Notes: generated by a model from the letters alone, not told the origin. Shown: positions 23,868 through 31,789, counted from the first letter of the stretch. The stretch is 64,000 bases of DNA from Elusimicrobiales bacterium (GCA_041651175.1 JBAZJT010000003.1:62001-126000); one strand, 5' to 3'. Translations and numbers: made by a program.

Positions 23868-24548
23868 CTATTTGACTTTTATCGTCTCACCATTTTCATG
23901 AAAGGAACTGGGGCAATAGTAGCGGGAAATTATACCCAAAATATCATCTATTTCCGTCGCTTGAAGCCCAAGCATAGAAGCAACTACAGCTTTTTTCTTA
24001 ACGTCGGTCGTTCCCATTGGCGATTTTGCCGAGTATTGCCAATACGTATCATCAACCGCCCGCCACTTCCTAAAAGTTTCACTGTTGGGGCGTTGTATTT
24101 CAGGGAAATCAACAACAGTTTTTAACCCCATCCATTCCTTGCTTTTTGGGTCAGCACCATGAGACAATAGGCTTATCCCTTTGCGCGTTTTATTATAGTT
24201 TACAATCCAGTCATCTGTCGGTATGGTCTCAATTCTCAAGATTCCATCCCTATAGTCCGCAATGCCAAGTTGAAAACCGTTAAAGTCTTCCGCAACAAGG
24301 ACAACCGCAAATTTATCGGCGTCAGGATTAGGCAACCGCTTCATCAGGCTAAACAAAGTCGCCCTAGCTTGCGCGGGACTGACATCAAACGGGACCACTG
24401 CATAAATTTCGTTTACATCCCGTTCTTTCATATCCAGTGGAGTTACAGCTGGAGATATATCCTGTTTATCCAGAACCGCTTGTAGTGGCGATTTTCCACA
24501 AGCCGTTATCGCCAAAAGGCAACATAATAGTGCAAGTGTTTTTTGCAT
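23868..24548 (-). CDS. Prophage lipoprotein of unknown function
   Basis: The 226-residue protein has a lipoprotein signal peptide with lipobox LAITACGKS (Cys at about residue 17). The mature part is acidic and mixed alpha/beta, with no family I recognise. The gene is visibly more AT-rich than the structural genes. It is the last of three leftward genes starting with the repressor and is probably expressed in the lysogen. Candidate roles are superinfection exclusion or lysogenic conversion at the envelope. Confidence 0.75.
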   Translation of the reverse strand: MQKTLALLCCLLAITACGKSPLQAVLDKQDISPAVTPLDMKERDVNEIYAVVPFDVSPAQARATLFSLMKRLPNPDADKFAVVLVAEDFNGFQLGIADYRDGILRIETIPTDDWIVNYNKTRKGISLLSHGADPKSKEWMGLKTVVDFPEIQRPNSETFRKWRAVDDTYWQYSAKSPMGTTDVKKKAVVASMLGLQATEIDDILGIISRYYCPSSFHENGETIKVK

Positions 24549-24574
24549 ACAACTATTTTTTCCTGTCAGGATAC

Positions 24575-25138
24575 TTATCTCGGCAGCGGGGGTAGTTGCT
24601 CAATCCTCTGCAAGGCTTTTTTGAAACTTGTTTGCAGGAGAGGCAGCGAGCCGATAGATAGTCCCGCCACGCCACCGCCGATATTGATTGTTACAGCATG
24701 ACCAGTATCTATGGCAAGACTAGATAATTCAACGGTGACACCGACGACTGAAAACTCTGCGGCAAGATGCTTTTTCTTGTCCGCCTTCCAGCTAGAATAT
24801 TCTTTTGAAAGCTCATCTAATCCAGCGATGATTTGCCGAACCTCTTCCTTATTAAGCCGTGCATGATGGTCACCGTAAACATATCCAGACGCATCGCTCA
24901 TGTCCAAAATATTAACATCAACAGCGCCATACTTAATATATTCTTTCCCTTGTTCCCAGTAGTTACTGGCATAAACATACAACCCGCTTACATGCTGGCC
25001 ATCAGCGCTAAGGATGGTCTCCACATAAACACCTTCAAGAATTCTTGGACTTTTAGTTGGATTTGCCGCAGTCGCCGAAATTTTCCCATAAGCCGTCAGA
25101 AGCAACAAGCAGATCACCAGTATAAATATTTTTCTCAC
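24575..25138 (-). CDS. Exported prophage protein of unknown function
   Basis: The 187-residue protein has a signal peptide (MRKIFILVICLLLLTAYG). A lipobox-like LLLTAYG is present, but Tyr stands where Cys would be, so I read it as a Sec-exported rather than lipid-anchored protein. The mature part has GVYVETILSADGQHVSGLYV and a C-terminal Gly-rich segment (INIGGGVAGLSIG). The gene lies 8 bases after the repressor and 26 before the lipoprotein gene, so the three probably share a transcript. It is AT-richer than its surroundings. Confidence 0.72.
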   Translation of the reverse strand: MRKIFILVICLLLLTAYGKISATAANPTKSPRILEGVYVETILSADGQHVSGLYVYASNYWEQGKEYIKYGAVDVNILDMSDASGYVYGDHHARLNKEEVRQIIAGLDELSKEYSSWKADKKKHLAAEFSVVGVTVELSSLAIDTGHAVTINIGGGVAGLSIGSLPLLQTSFKKALQRIEQLPPLPR

Positions 25139-25146
25139 AAATCCTC

Positions 25147-25527
25147 CTATGTGTTTTTCGGTTTTAGCCGGCGAGCAGGCCGTGCAGTGTTATCCATGTG
25201 CGCGACAGCTTTTTTTTGCATCCGTACAACGTCAAGGACGAGTTTCTTTTGTTCCGGGTGTTCGCGCAAAAACTCAACAATTTCTTGCAAATCCGTTTCA
25301 CACTTATCGTCGTTGACCGTAGACATGGGGCCAAGCCCCGATAACAACCACGAGACTTTAACACCACATTTAACAGCAATTAAATTTATTTTCCTGGGAC
25401 GTGGAATCAGTTTCCCTCGCTCATAGCAGGAGATAGTCTGCACATCAAGACCCAAAAAATCAGCAAACTCTTTTTGCGTTTGGCCGTTCTTCTCTCTCAA
25501 AAATTTAATTCGTTCGCCCGTACTCAT
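25147..25527 (-). CDS. Cro/cI-type repressor (HTH_3)
   Basis: The 126-residue protein has an XRE-type helix-turn-helix near residues 4-60: ERIKFLREKNGQTQKEFADF, then LGLDVQTISCYERGKLIPRP. The C-terminal part (LQEIVEFLREHPEQKKLVLD) is helical and could dimerise. It is transcribed away from the Ner-like gene, in the repressor position of a transposable phage. It would silence the early promoter at 25548-25576 through the repeated sites there. The ATG at 25527 gives the compact family form. In-frame upstream starts (ATG, TTG up to 25554) are possible. Confidence 0.88.
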   Translation of the reverse strand: MSTGERIKFLREKNGQTQKEFADFLGLDVQTISCYERGKLIPRPRKINLIAVKCGVKVSWLLSGLGPMSTVNDDKCETDLQEIVEFLREHPEQKKLVLDVVRMQKKAVAHMDNTARPARRLKPKNT

Positions 25528-25530
25528 ACT

Positions 25531-25597
25531 TAAACACATAAACACCCTTGACAACTAGGCGTTAAACACCTAGAATATCCCCCAAGAGGTTAAACAA
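25531..25597 (+). promoter_or_regulatory. Early promoter with 19-bp operator palindrome and repeated half-sites
   Basis: TTGACA (25548-25553), a 17-bp spacer and TAGAAT (25571-25576) make a near-consensus sigma-70 promoter reading into the Ner-like and transposase genes. The palindrome CTAGGCGTTAAACACCTAG (25555-25573, arms 8 of 9 matching) occupies the whole spacer. TAAACAC recurs at 25531, 25539 and 25563, with TAAACAA at 25591. This fits cooperative binding by the divergent repressor and/or Ner-like protein. Confidence 0.8.
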
Positions 25598-25604
25598 GAA
25601 ACCC

Positions 25605-25844
25605 ATGAGACCGAATACACAATACCAAAATTCAAGGCGCAAAATTAAGAGTCTTATGATTCTGGCAGGCGTTAATCAGCGCCATATCGCGCGAAAACTT
25701 AATGTTTCTGATGCCGCTGTCAGCGCAAATGTGCGCGGCATCAAAACATCAACACGCATTCGCGCCGAAATTGCCACACGACTGGGCAAAAGCCCGCAAC
25801 AACTTTGGCCCCCGCTCAAACCGCATCGGGGCGTTTCGGAATAG
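25605..25844 (+). CDS. Ner-like DNA-binding regulator
   Basis: The 79-residue protein has a helix-turn-helix (NQRHIARKLNVSDAAVSANV) and ends with a KSPQQLWPP motif, which mirrors Ner/Nlp proteins of Mu (they end in a VIWPSR-type motif). Ner turns down early and repressor transcription after infection. It is the first gene of the rightward early operon, directly behind the operator region. Confidence 0.82.
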   Translation: MRPNTQYQNSRRKIKSLMILAGVNQRHIARKLNVSDAAVSANVRGIKTSTRIRAEIATRLGKSPQQLWPPLKPHRGVSE

Positions 25845-25857
25845 CACAGGAGGCATT

Positions 25858-25971
25858 ATGGAACGCGGGCAGACGCTTCACATAATGGTGTCCCTAACCG
25901 GAAGTAGCTTAATGCCCGCGTCTGATTTGATGTTAAGGGTCTTAAAGGAGATTGCTCATGCATTATCCTAA
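25858..25971 (+). CDS. Very small hypothetical early protein
   Basis: A 37-residue frame starts at an ATG with an excellent AGGAGG site and reads MERGQTLHIMVSLTGSSLMP, then a short helix. It overlaps the next gene by 14 bases. Family unknown. The ribosome-binding site is the main support. Confidence 0.5.
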   Translation: MERGQTLHIMVSLTGSSLMPASDLMLRVLKEIAHALS

Positions 25972-26194
25972 ACTCGCAAAAGTGATGAACGAAGCCGCCG
26001 TTGAGGCGGGCTTGCGCGAACTTATGCGTTACGGTGTTTCGCGCGCAATAGGACTGTACTTCCTCATAAAGCTGGCGCAGGACAACGGAAACAACGGCGT
26101 CGCCGCTGCGGCGATGGTGAAGTACGAAACGGAAATGACGCCGCGCGCGGCGTCCGCCGCCATGTCTTGCGCGGCGCAAATCGCACAACTATGA
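25958..26194 (+). CDS. Small helical early protein of unknown function
   Basis: The ATG at 25958 has AAAGGAGA seven bases upstream. The 78-residue protein is helical and Ala-rich (KLAKVMNEAAVEAGLRELMR, then GVSRAIGLYFLIKLAQDNGN). It overlaps the transposase start as ATGA. I do not recognise a family. Confidence 0.65.
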   Translation: MHYPKLAKVMNEAAVEAGLRELMRYGVSRAIGLYFLIKLAQDNGNNGVAAAAMVKYETEMTPRAASAAMSCAAQIAQL

Positions 26195-28215
26195 CAGAGA
26201 ACGCCTTGACGCTCCGGCAAATCTCCGACCTGGCAAAGCTGCCAATGAACACATTAAAAAGCCGCGCGCGCCGCGAAGGCTGGCCAGCGGCGGCGGAGAC
26301 TGTCATCAACCACAAACCCGCGCGGCTGTTTGCCCCGGCGGCTCTGCCGGACGACCTGCGGCTCAAGCTCGCTCCGCCGCCGGAGCAGAAACCGCTTGCG
26401 CTGGCATCCGTCCGCCCCTCCGATGTGCCTGAAGCCGGGCGCAAAACCGCGCTCGCCCGCTTTGACCTGCTGCGGCAATGGCGCAACTGGCGCGACTCCT
26501 ATAAAGGAAGCAGTGCGGCGGCGGACGGCGAATTCATTACCGGCTACAACTCTAATTTATTTCCGCAGCTTCGCGCGGAACTGGGCGAGGTTTCGGTCAA
26601 AACGCTTTACCGCTGGCTGGCCATGCTGGACGGCTCGCAGGACTGGCAGCGGCTGGTCCCGAACTACTACGGGCGCGGCAAGGGCGGCCCTGAACTGTCC
26701 CCGAAGGAGCGCGATATTTTCATGGGCCTGCTGCTCCAGCCCAACAAGCCCAGCATCGGCACTGCGTGCCGGCTGGTGAATTTCTCCCTGCAAAAGCAGG
26801 GGCTGGCCCTCTCGCATTCCCCCGCAACATTCCGCCGCTATGCCGAGCATTGGAAGGCCCGTCATTTTGACAACTGGACATTTTTGCGCGAGGGAACAAA
26901 AGCATTGCGCGACAAGGTGGAGCCGTTCATCCGCCGCGACCCGTCGCAACTTGAGGTTGGCGACGTGCTTGTCGCCGACGGACACCGGCTTAATTTTCAG
27001 GTTATAAACCCGTTCACCGGCAAGCCCTGCCGCGCGACATTTGTGGGCTATGTGGACTGGAAATCGTACTGCCTCGCTGGCTACTACATCATGTTGGAGG
27101 AAAACACGCAGTGCATCGCCGCCGCGCTGCGCGGCGCAATCCTCAGTCTCGGCAAAATGCCCAAGGTCTGCTATCAGGACAACGGACGCGCGTTTCGCTC
27201 CCGCTTCTTTACCGAAGACAGCAGCAAGTTTGACGAATGCGGGCTTGACGGGCTGTTTGCCCGGCTGGGCATTTGCGCGGTGTTCGCCCAACCTTATAAT
27301 GCGCGCGCAAAAGTCATTGAGGGCTGGTTCAACGAGTTCGGCAACACTTTTGAGCGGCTCATGCCCAGCTACACCGGCGCGTCCATAGAAGACAAGCCCG
27401 CCTGGCTCATGCGCAACGAAAAGTGGCATCAGGCCCGGCACAACGGCTATATCCCGACCATATCCGAAGCCATAGCCATGATAGCGCAATGGCTGGAGTT
27501 TGAAGGCGCGCAGCCCTGCCCGCATGTTGAGGGCAAAACGCGCAAACAGGTTTTTGACGAGGGACGCGGCCCCGGCGTAGACCCCGCCGCGCTGGACGAT
27601 TTGATGATGCAGGAAAAAATCGGATACATAGGCCGGCACGGCCTGCGATTCCTTGGCGCGGATTATTGGAGCGACGAGTTATACGGCCTCAAGCAGCGCG
27701 CGGTTATCCGCTACTCCCTGCTGGACCCGGAGTCTTTGAAAGTCTACACCGAAAAAGAGCAGTTCCTTTGCGTGGCGCGGCGTGTTGAATCGCTGCACCC
27801 GATGGCGCGGCTTGGCAGCGCTCAAAATCAGCAGGAGCTGGAGCGCGCGATTGCCGGCCAGAAGCGGCTGGAGCGGCGCACTATGGCGATGGCCGGGTTG
27901 GAGCTTGGCCGAACCGGCGGCCCGTTTGAGCCGCCGCGCGCTACGGCTGCCGCAGCGGTTTTGCCCGCCCCGGAAAGCGATACGCTGCGCGAACTGCATA
28001 TCCCGGACTCTGCGGTCAAACCCTCCGCCCGCAAAGCTGCGCCGCAGCCTGAAGCCGCGCCGGACCCGGACGCGCGCCCGTTCTTTCAGGACTCCTATCA
28101 ACGTTGCAAGTGGCACATCGCAAACGGCTGTCGCAGCGACGCTGATAGACAATGGCTGGCCGAGTATCAGCGGACCAGAGAGTATCAAATGCTTTTCACG
28201 GCAAACGAAGCGTAA
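26191..28215 (+). CDS. Transposase A (MuA-like DDE recombinase)
   Basis: The 674-residue protein catalyses replicative transposition of the phage genome. The N-terminus is a MuA-type winged-helix DNA-binding domain (LRQISDLAKLPMNTLKSRAR, REGWPAA). The RNase H-like core shows all three acidic residues: Asp in VLVADGHRL (about 261), Asp in YQDNGRAF (about 329) and Glu in KVIEGWFNEF (about 374). A Mu-type beta-barrel domain (RYSLLDPESLKVYTE) and a C-terminal helical tail for MuB contact follow. It starts with an ATGA overlap. No catalytic residue is missing. Confidence 0.95.
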   Translation: MTENALTLRQISDLAKLPMNTLKSRARREGWPAAAETVINHKPARLFAPAALPDDLRLKLAPPPEQKPLALASVRPSDVPEAGRKTALARFDLLRQWRNWRDSYKGSSAAADGEFITGYNSNLFPQLRAELGEVSVKTLYRWLAMLDGSQDWQRLVPNYYGRGKGGPELSPKERDIFMGLLLQPNKPSIGTACRLVNFSLQKQGLALSHSPATFRRYAEHWKARHFDNWTFLREGTKALRDKVEPFIRRDPSQLEVGDVLVADGHRLNFQVINPFTGKPCRATFVGYVDWKSYCLAGYYIMLEENTQCIAAALRGAILSLGKMPKVCYQDNGRAFRSRFFTEDSSKFDECGLDGLFARLGICAVFAQPYNARAKVIEGWFNEFGNTFERLMPSYTGASIEDKPAWLMRNEKWHQARHNGYIPTISEAIAMIAQWLEFEGAQPCPHVEGKTRKQVFDEGRGPGVDPAALDDLMMQEKIGYIGRHGLRFLGADYWSDELYGLKQRAVIRYSLLDPESLKVYTEKEQFLCVARRVESLHPMARLGSAQNQQELERAIAGQKRLERRTMAMAGLELGRTGGPFEPPRATAAAAVLPAPESDTLRELHIPDSAVKPSARKAAPQPEAAPDPDARPFFQDSYQRCKWHIANGCRSDADRQWLAEYQRTREYQMLFTANEA

Positions 28216-28235
28216 CGACAACAAGGAGAGAGAGA

Positions 28236-28919
28236 ATGAAAAATGTCTATGTCAAAACCGCCAATGTGGCCGCGTTCGCGGGCGCGATGAACCGGCTCAA
28301 AGACCGCGCCTCCGGCGTGCCGGGTATGGCACTCGCTTATGGCGAGCCGGGCCTCGGCAAAAGCCGCGCCGCCGTCTGGTGGACCGCCGCCAACGAGGAC
28401 GCCGTCTACATCCGCGCCAAAGCGGTTATGACGCCGCGCTGGCTGCTTGAGGAACTGGCGGCGGAACTGGGCGAGGAGCCTGCCCGCCGCGCGTCGGAGT
28501 TGTTCCGCCAGTGCCAGGCGAACCTCAAGGAACGCCCCCGCATGGTGCTGGTAGACGAGGTGGATTTCCTCGTGCGCGACCCGCGCCTTATTGAAACATT
28601 GCGCGACCTGCACGATTCCAGCGGCGCGCCTATCGTCATGCTTGGCATGAACGGCGCGGAAAAAAAGCTGGCGCGCTACAAGCATATCTGCGACCGGTTC
28701 TCGGAAATCGTGCATTTCCGCGAATTGTCGCTGGCCGATGTGCGGCTGATAGCGGAACAGCTTTGCGAGGTGAAGCTCTCCGTCGACGCGGTGGATTATC
28801 TGCACGTTCAGGCCCGCCGGTTCCGGCAGGTGGTGATGGCGCTCTACCGCGCCGAGCATATCGCCCGCGCGAACTCGCTCAAGGAAGTTACGGCGGCGCA
28901 TCTCGGAGGCGCGAAATGA
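28236..28919 (+). CDS. Transposition target-DNA ATPase (MuB-like)
   Basis: The 227-residue AAA+ ATPase has Walker A GEPGLGKSRA near residue 36 and Walker B MVLVDEVDFLV near residue 105, then an IVMLGMNGAEKKL segment and a C-terminal helical lid. MuB proteins choose target DNA and activate the transposase. The protein is shorter than Mu gpB (312 residues) because it lacks the N-terminal HTH domain, as do many MuB relatives. It has a strong AAGGAGAG ribosome-binding site. Confidence 0.93.
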   Translation: MKNVYVKTANVAAFAGAMNRLKDRASGVPGMALAYGEPGLGKSRAAVWWTAANEDAVYIRAKAVMTPRWLLEELAAELGEEPARRASELFRQCQANLKERPRMVLVDEVDFLVRDPRLIETLRDLHDSSGAPIVMLGMNGAEKKLARYKHICDRFSEIVHFRELSLADVRLIAEQLCEVKLSVDAVDYLHVQARRFRQVVMALYRAEHIARANSLKEVTAAHLGGAK

Positions 28920-29192
28920 GCGGCGGCCTTTCGCTTTCCCCGCGCGAGCGCATGTGGCGCGTCGCGCGCGGGTTGCAACTGTTCAGCCTGGAAGACCTGT
29001 CATCGGTCGGAACCGCGCGGCGAGGCGGAAGCCTTCGTTAAATGCCTTGTGCGGCGCGGCTACGCGCGCAAAGAGGGTGTGGAGGCGCGCGCCCGGCGCG
29101 GACGCCCTGTGTCAAAGTTCCGGCTTGTCCAGGACACCGGCCCGCAACTGCCGCCGGAACTGCGCGGCCATTCCGACAGGGGGCAGGCATGA
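28916..29192 (+). pseudogene. Frameshifted winged-helix early gene
   Basis: Two frames together encode one sensible protein. The first (ATG at 28916, ATGA overlap with MuB) gives LSPRERMWRVARGLQLFSLE DLSSV and then stops at 29041. The second, one base later, continues GEAEAFVKCLVRRGYARKEG and ends at 29192, overlapping the next gene as ATGA. The joined product would be about 90 residues with the helix-helix-wing pattern of a winged helix. The junction is near 29005-29025. It may be a true disruption, a programmed shift or a sequencing error. Confidence 0.65.
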
Positions 29193-29557
29193 CCGGCAGG
29201 CTGCTCAACGCCTACGGCGCGCCCTGCTCGCGGGAAGAGGCCGTCGCCCGCATCCGCGACTATGCGGCGCTGCGCGGCGTGCGCGCCGCCGCGCGGGAGT
29301 TCGGCGTCTCGGTCTGCACCGCAAGCAATATCGCCTCCGGGAAAAGCAAAATCAGCGGCAAGCGGCTTATCTCGTGGTTCGCGCGCGGCCTGGCGGCCTG
29401 CCCGGTGCTGGGCGTGGTCTCGCCTCATGCCTGCCGGGAACATGCCGCGTTCGCGCGCACCCGCGCCGCCGGTATGGTCAGCAATCCCGACAAGCTGCGG
29501 CTCTATATCGCCTGCCGCAACTGCAAAAACGCAAAGGGAGGTCTCAATGCAAACTGA
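29189..29557 (+). CDS. HTH protein with Cys-rich C-terminus (early operon)
   Basis: The 122-residue protein has an N-terminal helix-turn-helix (REEAVARIRDYAALRGVRAA, AREFGVSVCTASNIASGKSK). A C-terminal part follows with CPVLGVVSPHAC, REHAAFARTR and CRNCKN, whose four cysteines could bind zinc. It lies between the frameshifted gene and gemA. A regulatory role is inferred. Confidence 0.65.
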   Translation: MTGRLLNAYGAPCSREEAVARIRDYAALRGVRAAAREFGVSVCTASNIASGKSKISGKRLISWFARGLAACPVLGVVSPHACREHAAFARTRAAGMVSNPDKLRLYIACRNCKNAKGGLNAN

Positions 29558-29993
29558 CAGCAGCCGCGTTTCGCCCCAGCAGATAAAACTGATTCACACG
29601 CTCAAGTCCAGATTGGGCCTGCCCGATAGCGCGTACCGCTCAATGCTGGGCGATTATCATGTTCGCTCCTCAACGCAGCTAACTTCCGACGGAGCGGACC
29701 AGCTTATCTGGACCCTGCAGAAAAACGCGGAAAACCGGCAAGTCTGGACGCGCCCTGCGCGCAAATACGAAAACCTCGCCGGACGCCGCAACATGGCCAC
29801 GCCGCGCCAGCTCCGCATGGTTGAGGCGATGTGGGCCGGAGTCTCCCGCGCGTCAAATATGGCGGAGCGCGCGGCTGCGCTGAACTCGTTTCTGACCCGC
29901 TTCGGAGCCGCAAAGATTGAGGACGTGCAATACTGGCAGGTCGGCAAAATCGTGGAGGCGCTGAAAGCGATGAAACCCGGAGGAAAAGCTTGA
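29547..29993 (+). CDS. GemA-like regulator (Mu gp16, DUF1018)
   Basis: The ATG at 29547 has GGGAGG upstream. The 148-residue protein matches DUF1018/GemA: QQIKLIHTLKSRLGLPDSAY, then YRSMLGDYHVRSSTQLT, the central ATPRQLRMVEAMWAGVSR and the C-terminal VQYWQVGKIVEALKAM. In Mu, GemA alters host gene expression during development. It sits in the early operon between A/B and gam-region genes. Confidence 0.9.
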   Translation: MQTDSSRVSPQQIKLIHTLKSRLGLPDSAYRSMLGDYHVRSSTQLTSDGADQLIWTLQKNAENRQVWTRPARKYENLAGRRNMATPRQLRMVEAMWAGVSRASNMAERAAALNSFLTRFGAAKIEDVQYWQVGKIVEALKAMKPGGKA

Positions 29994-30370
29994 CCCAAAA
30001 ACTCAAGGATATTCTGTCAGCCATCGTAATGTCGCTGGTTGAAAATGCCGCAGGCGAACTGCTGGCGGATTTGCGGGGCGAAACGCAGCCCGCCGCCCCC
30101 GAAACCCCGGCGCCGGCGGCTGAACCGGCGAAGCCGGCTGCTCCTGTGGCTGCCCGTGCGCGCAGAAAAGCCAGGCAAAAACTTTCGCCGGAGGACGCCA
30201 GGACCAGAAAAGCCGAATATATGCGGAACTGGTATGCCAAAAAAAAGGCGGCGGCTGGATTGAGCGGCGCGCCGGACAGCCTCAAAGGTCCGAAAGGTGA
30301 AAAGCTGACTGAAGCGCAAAAAAAAGCGTTGGCAGCCATCCGCGCGACCCGTTCCGCCGACGAGGTGTGA
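29990..30370 (+). CDS. Small Pro/Ala/Lys-rich early protein of unknown function
   Basis: The 126-residue protein starts at a TTG that overlaps the gemA stop and has GGAGGA seven bases upstream. A helical N-terminus (DILSAIVMSLVENAAGELLA) is followed by a Pro/Ala-rich linker. A basic segment with KAEYMRNWYAKKKA comes next, a pattern seen in small phage DNA-associated proteins. No family assignment. Confidence 0.6.
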   Translation: MTQKLKDILSAIVMSLVENAAGELLADLRGETQPAAPETPAPAAEPAKPAAPVAARARRKARQKLSPEDARTRKAEYMRNWYAKKKAAAGLSGAPDSLKGPKGEKLTEAQKKALAAIRATRSADEV

Positions 30371-30371
30371 T

Positions 30372-30566
30372 ATGAACGACCACACGCTCATGGAAATGCA
30401 ACGCCAGCCCAAACCCGCGCGGCAGTCCGACGAGTGGCTTGGTCTGGCCAGGGCGGCGCTGGCGCTGTTTATCCTGCTGTTCCTGTTCCTTATATACGTG
30501 GAAGTGGAAATTCACCGCGCAGAATCATCGCAATCAAAGGAGGATGTATGTCCCTGTCTGAGATAG
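30372..30566 (+). CDS. Small single-span membrane protein (early operon)
   Basis: The 64-residue protein has a charged N-terminus and one strong transmembrane segment (about residues 27-43, ARAALALFILLFLFLIYV), then an acidic tail. It lies one base after the previous stop and overlaps gam by 19 bases. Holin-like size, but the early location argues for another role such as host membrane modulation. Confidence 0.6.
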   Translation: MNDHTLMEMQRQPKPARQSDEWLGLARAALALFILLFLFLIYVEVEIHRAESSQSKEDVCPCLR

Positions 30567-31066
30567 AATCGCTGGTCAAGCAATACGCCGACCGGCGCGC
30601 CCGCGTAACCGAACGGCTGCGCCAGTACGAGGCCGGCGTGGCCGCGCTCAAAAAAGAGCATCTGCCCGGCATCAAGCAGGCCGCCGTATCCGCGTCGGAA
30701 AAGGAGACCGAACTGCGCGCCGCCATAGAGGCCAGCCCTGCGCTTTTTGAGCAGCCCCGCTCCCTCACCATGCACGGGATAAAGTTCGGCTTCCAGAAGC
30801 AGAAAGGCTCCATCAGATACGAGGACGAGGACAAGGTAATCTCGCTCGTCCGCAAATACCTGCCGGAGCAGGCGGACTCGCTCATCAAGTCCGAAGAGCG
30901 GCTGCTCAAAACCGCGCTGTCAAACCTTACCGCCGCCGAGCTAAAAAAGCTGGGCGTGGAAGTCAAAGAAAGCGGCGACGCTGTCCTCGTAAAATCCGTT
31001 GATAGCGATATAGACAAACTGGTCAACGCCCTGCTGGCCGAAATTGACGGCAGGAAGGAAAACTGA
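30548..31066 (+). CDS. gam: Host-nuclease inhibitor Gam
   Basis: The ATG at 30548 has AAGGAGG upstream. The 172-residue protein has the Gam layout: a long N-terminal helix (EIESLVKQYADRRARVTERL) and a conserved ALFEQPRSLTMHGIKFGFQK region. VKESGDAVLVKSVDSDIDKL follows in the C-terminal part. Gam binds DNA ends and blocks RecBCD-type exonucleases, a Ku-like function. It ends the early operon. Confidence 0.93.
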   Translation: MSLSEIESLVKQYADRRARVTERLRQYEAGVAALKKEHLPGIKQAAVSASEKETELRAAIEASPALFEQPRSLTMHGIKFGFQKQKGSIRYEDEDKVISLVRKYLPEQADSLIKSEERLLKTALSNLTAAELKKLGVEVKESGDAVLVKSVDSDIDKLVNALLAEIDGRKEN

Positions 31067-31104
31067 CAAGCCGAAACGGGGAGCGATTCCCCGTCTGGCA
31101 ATAA

Positions 31105-31267
31105 GAGCATGTTCATAATCTCTCTTTCGTAGCGAAAGTGGCGATTTTGCCACTGAGACGCAGCGGGCTGAGGCGAGCAGGCCCGCAAGGCCTGTAAGCC
31201 GAAGACCGCGAAGTATCAGTGGCAAAAGCGACGCTTGCAGCAGAATATGGAGATTATGAACAGGCTC
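31105..31267. repeat. 163-bp palindromic element between gam and mor
   Basis: Outer arms 31105-31122 and 31250-31267 match at 17 of 18 positions. Inner arms near 31141-31156 and 31216-31230 also pair (TCAGTGGCAAAA-type), and small GC-rich hairpins fill the centre (GCGGGC with GCCCGC). The DNA could fold into one long branched hairpin. No open frame fits it. It resembles a MITE or REP-like insertion, or a structured leader of mor. Confidence 0.7.
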
Positions 31268-31291
31268 TAAAATTGCCGCTGACGAGGCTAT

Positions 31292-31789
31292 ATGGGAAAC
31301 TACGAGTGGCTGCGCGAGCTTCTAAAAGGCATGACGCGCGATGAGGTTTCGGAACTGCTGCCGGATACGCTCTGGGATATTTATGACACTTGCGGCCCGG
31401 CTGTTCTGTTTTCCTTGTTGGAGAACCTGCCGAAAGTGCCGATATACATCGGTCCGCAAACGGTGGATGTCGCTGTTTTGCGCCCGAATTTTCCGCGCAA
31501 AAAAGCCCTGGCCGCCCTGCCGGAAAAAGCGCGCTATATTTATAAACGCTGCGGGCGCGCCGTGCTGCTCGCCCTGCTCAACCGGTTGCCCGGCGTTGAG
31601 CTTTATATCGCGCCGGATGGGCTTAAAGCCGCGCGGACGCGGTATGTCCGCAGTCATTTCAATGGCCGCAACGTGCCGGAACTGGCGCTGCGGCTGGGCG
31701 TCTCTACCTGCCATATTTATCAGATAATTTCCGCTCAAAACAAGCCGCCCTGCGCCCCTCCGGCCTACACGCCGAGGCTCCCTTTTTGA
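31292..31789 (+). CDS. Mor-type late transcription activator with duplicated domain
   Basis: The 165-residue protein ends with the Mor/C DNA-binding signature: YVRSHFNGRNVPELALRLGV, then STCHIYQIIS (a helix-turn-helix). The preceding dimerisation region appears twice. LLPDTLWDIYDTCGPAVLFS, then LLENLPKVPIYI, is repeated as ALPEKARYIYKRCGRAVLLA, LLNRLPGVELYI. Mor activates the middle promoter in Mu, and here it probably drives the divergent late operons through the palindrome at 14831. The ribosome-binding site is weak (GAGG). It stands alone after a palindromic element. Confidence 0.83.
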   Translation: MGNYEWLRELLKGMTRDEVSELLPDTLWDIYDTCGPAVLFSLLENLPKVPIYIGPQTVDVAVLRPNFPRKKALAALPEKARYIYKRCGRAVLLALLNRLPGVELYIAPDGLKAARTRYVRSHFNGRNVPELALRLGVSTCHIYQIISAQNKPPCAPPAYTPRLPF

